Of a stretch of 64,000 nt of DNA, positions 58,387 to 64,000 are shown one piece after another. This DNA is from Sisyra terminalis. Taxonomy: Eukaryota > Arthropoda > Insecta > Neuroptera > Sisyridae. The position numbers and the translations under genes were made by a program. The notes under the pieces were generated by a model. The model was not told the DNA's origin, made no database searches, and saw nothing but the letters and a program-made list of their open reading frames with translations. Position 1 is the first letter of the stretch, and each line of letters begins with the position of its first letter. The stretch is from assembly GCA_958496175.1 (NCBI GenBank), contig OY292278.1:15996001-16060000 (forward strand), written 5' to 3'.

Positions 58387-58437
58387 ATGGTGAACTAATT
58401 TTAACGCCCCAAGACTCTATTGAGAATTCTAAAAGAG
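58387..58437 (+). CDS. Probable small next exon (51 bp) of the adenylate-kinase-like gene
   Basis: Acceptor AAAATATTAG, then a frame that joins the preceding exon in phase 1 without a stop: the split codon becomes Asp, followed by GELILTPQDSIENSKR, ending at a weaker donor G|GTAACT, again phase 1. Matching phase at both ends and an open frame favour a real, perhaps alternatively included, exon. Against it: the sequence does not look like the usual segment after the first adenylate-kinase helix, and the donor is poor. Confidence 0.4.
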
Positions 58438-58439
58438 GT

Positions 58440-58900
58440 AACTCAAATGGAGTTTGCTTTGCAGTTTTTTTTTAGTTTATTTTTTTTAAACTTTCATATT
58501 TCATTAAATTTTAAAAACGAGCAAATACCAACGATTGCTTATGTTTCAGATCGATTGAAAATTAATATGTTAATATGCGATCAAAAAGTATTCAAAATTT
58601 TGGATCTTTTGTTTCTTTCTAATTGGTTAATCAATTTCAGCAATGAAAGACTTAACAAGTTTAAATGTTTAAGTTATATTTATATATTTAGTTATAAAGA
58701 ATACTTTAGGGACCACAGAAGACTATAGAAGTTGTACTTGGTAATTAAATTTTAATGTTTCTAACATTAATTGTATAGTCAATTCCGCTATAACTTCTAT
58801 TTCTCCAGAACCATAGAATTAAAATATTCTGATTATACTCTATAATTTTCAAAGATAAACTTTTTCTTCGAGTTTAAACTCATTGGCATTTATAAGTATT
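58440..58900 (+). other. Probable intron sequence
   Basis: Follows the kinase exons; contains a 102-codon open frame (58420-58728) that is Phe/Leu/Asn-rich like the background. No exon seen. Confidence 0.35.
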
Positions 58901-58904
58901 AGGA

Positions 58905-59283
58905 TAGAGGTCGGCAACCTGCGGCTCAGTAGAATCATACTTATGGCTTTTGAGTAGTTTAATAGTATTGTATATTGAAAAATTAACTACAATATGTATA
59001 TTTATATTGACATTGATAAAGAAGTAAAATAATTTTGCGCAGAATTAAAAAATATTTCTGTTTTCTTTAAAACTTAGAATTATAACTTTTGCAACTACGC
59101 CAAATAGAACACTTTAATTTCACATTAAATACATTATTTAAAGTAGATAAAGTTAAATATTTTTTTCTACTACCTGCTACCAAAGTATGTAATATATGTA
59201 CTTATATATTTGGTTATTTCAAAAAATAATTTATCACCTCAAATAATTAATGCCACTTAAGCCTAAACTGGTTGCCGATCCCA
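58905..59283. mobile_element. hAT-type MITE (about 380 bp)
   Basis: TAGAGGTCGGCAACCTGCGG with CTC at left and TGGTTGCCGATCCCA at right match the hAT terminal repeat CAGGGGTCGGCAACC. Lies within the probable intron of the kinase gene. Target duplication not clear (AAGTATTA / AAGTATAG a few bases further out may be it). Confidence 0.75.
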
Positions 59284-59289
59284 TGCATA

Positions 59290-62200
59290 AGTATAGTATT
59301 GTATGTAAATATTAGATGTAGGTACTCGAATGAAATATTTTTTTTTAATACACAAAATTTTGTTCCAATTTTTGATTTTAAATCAATGATATAATCAGCC
59401 TCAAAAGTATCAACGTGTATACATTACAAATTTTCAACGCCAAAAAAGTAAAAATCAATTGAAATTGATAAAAATTATTGATGGAAATTAATTAAAACCT
59501 TATAATTTATTAGTTCTTTCCAGGGCTTTTCTTCGGCAAAGAAGTCTTGCATTACCAAGTTGAGCATATACTTTTCTTTGTAAACAGTTCTTGGGAATTT
59601 TAGTTGATTAACCAGGATTGATTAGGATTATTTCTGTCATAAATTTTGCACCGTTTCCTCCCTTAACATCTTATTGGATAATTTTTGATTTTGAACTCAT
59701 TTAAAACTCATTTGACTTTAATGAGCATTTAATGAACTAATTACCTTTACTTATTTAGTAACAACTTTGTGTTACTTCCTTGTGAAACTCGAAGAGCATA
59801 CGATATCTAATTCGTATTCCTTCGGGTTTTTGGTCTTACCATTTCAATATATAATTCGGAATAAAAAATGTTTGATAATTTTTTATAAACTTATAAGTCT
59901 CTCTATTATAAAATATCTTTAGTACCACATTGAAATAACTTATAAGCAGATAAATGCCAATTAAAAGACTACAGGATTAAGAATAAAATTACTTTCTGGT
60001 ACACCTAATATATAACTTTTAAGACAAAGAAATATTTAAACAGTATGTCCTGTTTTCTTCGGTGCTTGCAAGTTAGTAACAGTAGTAATAATTACCTTTT
60101 ATTTATTCTTTTATTTTACTCAAATGTTTAATTTTTTTAGTCATTTCACCTTAGGGATCGTCGCTTAGTCTACTGATAGATCACAATGGTCACTTTTAAG
60201 TATTAGGTATATGAAGAACCTAACAATTATTTGCACGTAAACATGCAAAAGGTACTACGACCACTAAACTTTAAAACTAATATGTACCTATGAAAAGTTA
60301 CAATTTATTATCCAGCAGTTGAAATTTCGCAACCGTAAGAAAAGTATTGATCTTGGTTTTTTGGATTCTGCTTAAAATACTATACTTAATGAAAAAGAGG
60401 ATCTCTTTGAAATCTTTACAGGTAAAATCCAAAGAATGGGCTAAAACTTTATTAAATAGCCATAGACCCAATCTTACTTATTGTCAAGATTCAGATCTCT
60501 TTTATTTTTCTCATAACATTAAGAAAAATTCAAGATTTTCCTTGTTTTTTTGCTTGGTTACTCAGCCTTAACTTTCTTTATTTATTTTGGTAAACATTAA
60601 TGAACTAATGAATATTAGTTCTTTCTCTTACAAAAGATTAATGTTGGACAACCAATAAATAGTTATTTTCCACGCAAAAGTATTTACCTTTGGAGGTAGG
60701 CGTTCGAGTTTAATCCGGTCATTGAAGTGGTTTTAATTTCACTTAAATTAAATTTAAATTCATTCAAAGTCTAATTTTTACTATTTGTCAGTAGTGCCAG
60801 TTGGCACAGTTGATCTGTGAATATTTTACGGGAAGTTACTAGTAACCGTGAATCGGAATAAATCAGCGACAAATTAACTACTAGTCTTTCTTGTGATAAT
60901 TCATCAATCATTTTAGTCTAACAAATTAAAATTTGAAATATTTTTTTCTTTGGATTATAATTAAAGTAGATTAGATTTGAACGCAGGAACTCGATACTTT
61001 TGGCATCCGTTATATAAATACCTGAAATGTCTTTAGTAATTTAAATATTTTTATTATTTTTTATACTTAACTACATATTTATATAATTTCATGCGACAGT
61101 TTCAATTAAAACCGAAAATAAGTCATAATTTTGTGGAAAAATTATTTTTAAATTAGACTTAAACAATAATAGAATAGTTTGGAGCGATTAACTTGAACCT
61201 TACGTACAAGGATAATTCAATGTAATATTTTATTGATAAATAAATTACAAGGAAGTTGTTTTGCAGCATTATCTTGTTCGAGCAAGTGCATACATATTAT
61301 TTTCTATCGATCTCAAATATGAAGTTCAATAATTTTTCTTTTGAATTTAATAGCAACAATTTTAAGATATCTACATGTATGTTGTGTTACTATCATAAAG
61401 CATGTGCGCAAATGTATCATTTATTGCCGATAAATTATTGAGAATGAATATTACATGTATTAGAATTTCATTTCCATTTTACCATTCTATATATATATGA
61501 GTATCATGATGTTTTTTTTATCCAATTGTATATAATAATAAAGTTTTATTTACGCTTGCAAGCACTGATTTTGAGTGAATTAGTGCACTTACAGTTTTGG
61601 TTGTATTTTCTTATTTTTCAGTACGTATTTCCTATTTTTGTTCTCAAAAGGAAATTTTAGAAAATCATTTGAATTAAATAGTTTGTTATTATAGAAGTTT
61701 TTCTTTAAATTTAGTTCTAAGCTTTGAAAAGCTTGTCTTTAAATACATTAATTTGAATTAATTTAAAAAAGGAATTATACTTACAAGAAAAATTGTTAAT
61801 TGAATTTTGAAAAATTACTGAGCAAATATGTCCGCCTTTGGAAAATTAATCGCAGAATCGAGTTCAGCTGGCCTTTCTAGAAACCCTCCACTGGAAATAT
61901 CATACGGTCTCATAAAAAAATATTTATACAACTTTAATGAATAAAACGTTGTAAATGGGACAAGTCGAAATCAATCAACAATTTCATGGCCATTGTTATT
62001 GTTAATGACCTCACTCATCAATTGTTTTCTTGTAAGCTGTTCTTTTCAAGTTTCTATCATCATTTTCAATTATCGACGCTAACTATACTTACATATAATA
62101 GCGACAGAATTGATTTTGAATAAAAGTAAATACTTATGTAAAATCCACTAAAACAAAAAGTCACAATTTCAATGAATATCCTAGCGATAGACGCCATGAT

Positions 62201-62550
62201 TTTATCTATAAGTATTACTTAAATATTTATTTGATTATTTTTTGAATTCCAACGGCGTTGACATACAATTGATTCGTAATTGATAAATTGGATTGTCAGT
62301 AAACTGATAAGATCACCACTATATAAACAATGGGATTTTGGTTTAAATATTGGATTGTATATTGCTTGTCCCCATAATGTGTAATTGATAGAACTTTAAC
62401 CCATAAGGTGCTACATTTGGATAAAGTATAGATAAGAGGATAAAATGTGCTTGGAAATAAACATTGAAGATAGATTTCAGTTTTAAAAACAAATGATTTT
62501 TTGTGGTTTGACTATAAAAAATTTACTACTAAATCAAGCTAAGAAAAAGG
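59290..62550. other. AT-rich, probable intron or intergenic
   Basis: 3.3 kb without a supported exon or repeat. A slightly richer patch at about 61830-62000 (ATATCATACGGTCTC, CATGGCCATTGTTATTG) may be conserved non-coding DNA. Confidence 0.35.
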
Positions 62551-62556
62551 TTCAAC

Positions 62557-63109
62557 TAAAATTCCAACCGAAAGTATTTCTTACGGCCGAAACCGAAACC
62601 GAATTTCAGCATCAGTCTCAGTTTCGGCCAAAACCGAATTTATAATTAGTTTATCTTTACTTTTAAAATTCTATAGCTATTCATCATTCATTTAGTCTCT
62701 AATATTTGATCATATCTAATTTCAAAGAAAGTACTTATGTTGAAATAAGGGGTTGATTTGAATGAAATACACCTAAAACTACTTTTTATTACTAATTACG
62801 ATTAACATAAAATAAAATAAAGTTATAAATCAAAATTACTTTTTTTCTTAGTTTAGATACTCAAAACAGAAAGGACTCTTTCTTACATCTTAAAAGCAAA
62901 ATAATTTCTTCTAAGCTTTTGTTAGTTTTCTTTCAAACTGTGAAAAAAAATAAAAAATAATTTCAATGAAATGATAATTATTTGTTTTTATAATCGAAGA
63001 ATCTTTATTAATGGTGTATGATTAATGGTATGTAATCTTACGAATTTAGTTTCGGTCGAAGCTTCGAAACCGAAACTACGCCGAATCCGGAAGTTCGGCC
63101 GGATACTAG
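62557..63109. mobile_element. Non-autonomous hAT-like element with CCGAAACCGAA-rich ends
   Basis: Left GGCCGAAACCGAAACCGAAT and TTTCGGCCAAAACCGAATTT; right AGTTTCGGTCGAAGCTTCG, AACCGAAACTACGCCGAATC and AAGTTCGGCCGGATACTA, inverted. Such GGCCGAA-rich subterminal repeats with CTA..TAG ends are common in one group of insect hAT elements. The interior is AT-rich with no transposase. Confidence 0.6.
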
Positions 63110-63114
63110 TTGAT

Positions 63115-64000
63115 TTACTTCTAAGTGTAAAAATTCGTGTAAAAATTAACCATAAATAAATTACTATTGTCTGCATGAGATAAGGAACTTTAACGGATTA
63201 AAGATATAAAAGTCTTTAAGAAGTCTAACTTTAGTTGATTCCTCTGAAAGTTTTTGACAAATAAACAATAGAATGACCCTTTATAAGTTTCTTTCGAAGT
63301 TCGAAACCAATCCTGAAAATGTTTTCCCCATTTAATTTTTGCTATAATTCATCGGTTCATCCATCATAATCATGACTAAAATAGTCATTATAATGACATA
63401 GTGAGGAAGTACAAAAAGGTTGGACTATAAAATGAACCGGAAAGATCAATTTCCTTAATATTTAATCTATTTTTCACTAAATTCATGGAATTGAATTGTA
63501 GGAAATCTCTTTTGCCCACTCATCTATGTACTTTCAACAATTTATTTTTAATAAAATTGTGTTTTATCCTTTAATGTTTATACGTCGAACCGTCAGAGAA
63601 AAAGAAAGCCACTATTTTAATTTTAAGTAACCTTATTTAAAGTAGAAATAGTCATTTCCTTAAATTCAAATCTATGCCACATTTTTGGATTATTCATTGC
63701 CAATTAAAAGACAAATTTTTGTGCTATTTTTCCGAAACAACTTTTTATAATAAGGGAAAATCTAAAATGTCAAATTTTCAAAATCTCTTGAAAATTCATT
63801 TGCACAATTAAACATACGACAATCGTTTGGTACCAAGTTCAAACTATAAGATGAAAGAATGATGAAAAAAGCTCAATTTCTGGTGTTTGGCCAAAGATTT
63901 ACTAACATAAAATGGACCAGCAAGTGTTTGCGTTAATGTTTGTGGATTCCAAATATCTAACCATTTATTAATGTCGATCTTATGTAACGTTTTACGATAG
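63115..64000. other. AT-rich non-coding to the window end
   Basis: Nothing recognised. Confidence 0.4.

Overview
The window is AT-rich eukaryotic nuclear DNA, most likely from an insect. Supporting signs are spliced exons with GTAAGT/GTGAGT donors, very low gene density, and many arthropod-type mobile elements (mariner, hAT, Tc1, Jockey and RTE-like retroposons, tRNA-derived SINEs). The order cannot be fixed from the sequence. No rRNA, functional tRNA, operon or CRISPR array is visible.

Host genes are few. The best is on the + strand at 57.77-58.44 kb: two certain exons and one probable small exon of an adenylate-kinase-type P-loop protein (GGPGSGK), all with phase-1 junctions. On the - strand, 15.51-15.05 kb is a probable first coding exon of an unrecognised protein with CCAAT boxes upstream. 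Two short paralogous exons lie on the - strand at 31.60-30.96 kb, both ending at a GTAAGT donor in the same place. The rest of these genes lies in unseen exons or outside the window.

Most recognisable sequence is mobile-element debris. 0-10 kb: Jockey RT tail, Tc1/mariner-superfamily transposon, palindromic MITE, SINE, a 957-bp palindrome, a common insect interspersed repeat, RT scrap. 12.7-21.5 kb: Tc1-like element with long inner inverted repeats, hAT MITE with exact 8-bp target duplication, probable solo LTR with heat-shock-element-like promoter, RT scrap, transposon-derived gene relic, hairpin. 24.7-33.2 kb: foldback element with a hammerhead-like motif, hAT element, TA-repeat, Tc1-like MITE, second 971-bp palindrome. 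34-42.4 kb: SINE, two tandem repeat blocks (about 345 bp and about 320 bp periods), two further large palindromes, hAT relic. 44.8-55.1 kb: hAT end, mariner interrupted by an RTE-like retroposon, foldback elements (one split by an 827-bp palindrome), SINE, MITEs, a 111-bp hairpin. 58.9-63.1 kb: two hAT-type elements.

The most interesting structure is a set of four large palindromic elements (827-1022 bp; 4.6, 32.2, 39.5 and 50.1 kb). Each is flanked by exact or near 8-bp duplications. They share conserved internal boxes although their ends differ. Second is a foldback family (24.8, 50.0, 52.7 kb) whose arms carry a CTGATGA-hairpin-GAAAC motif resembling the hammerhead core known from Penelope-like elements. 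All positions come from reading the sequence by eye; element edges without a stated target duplication are good to roughly 10-30 bases.
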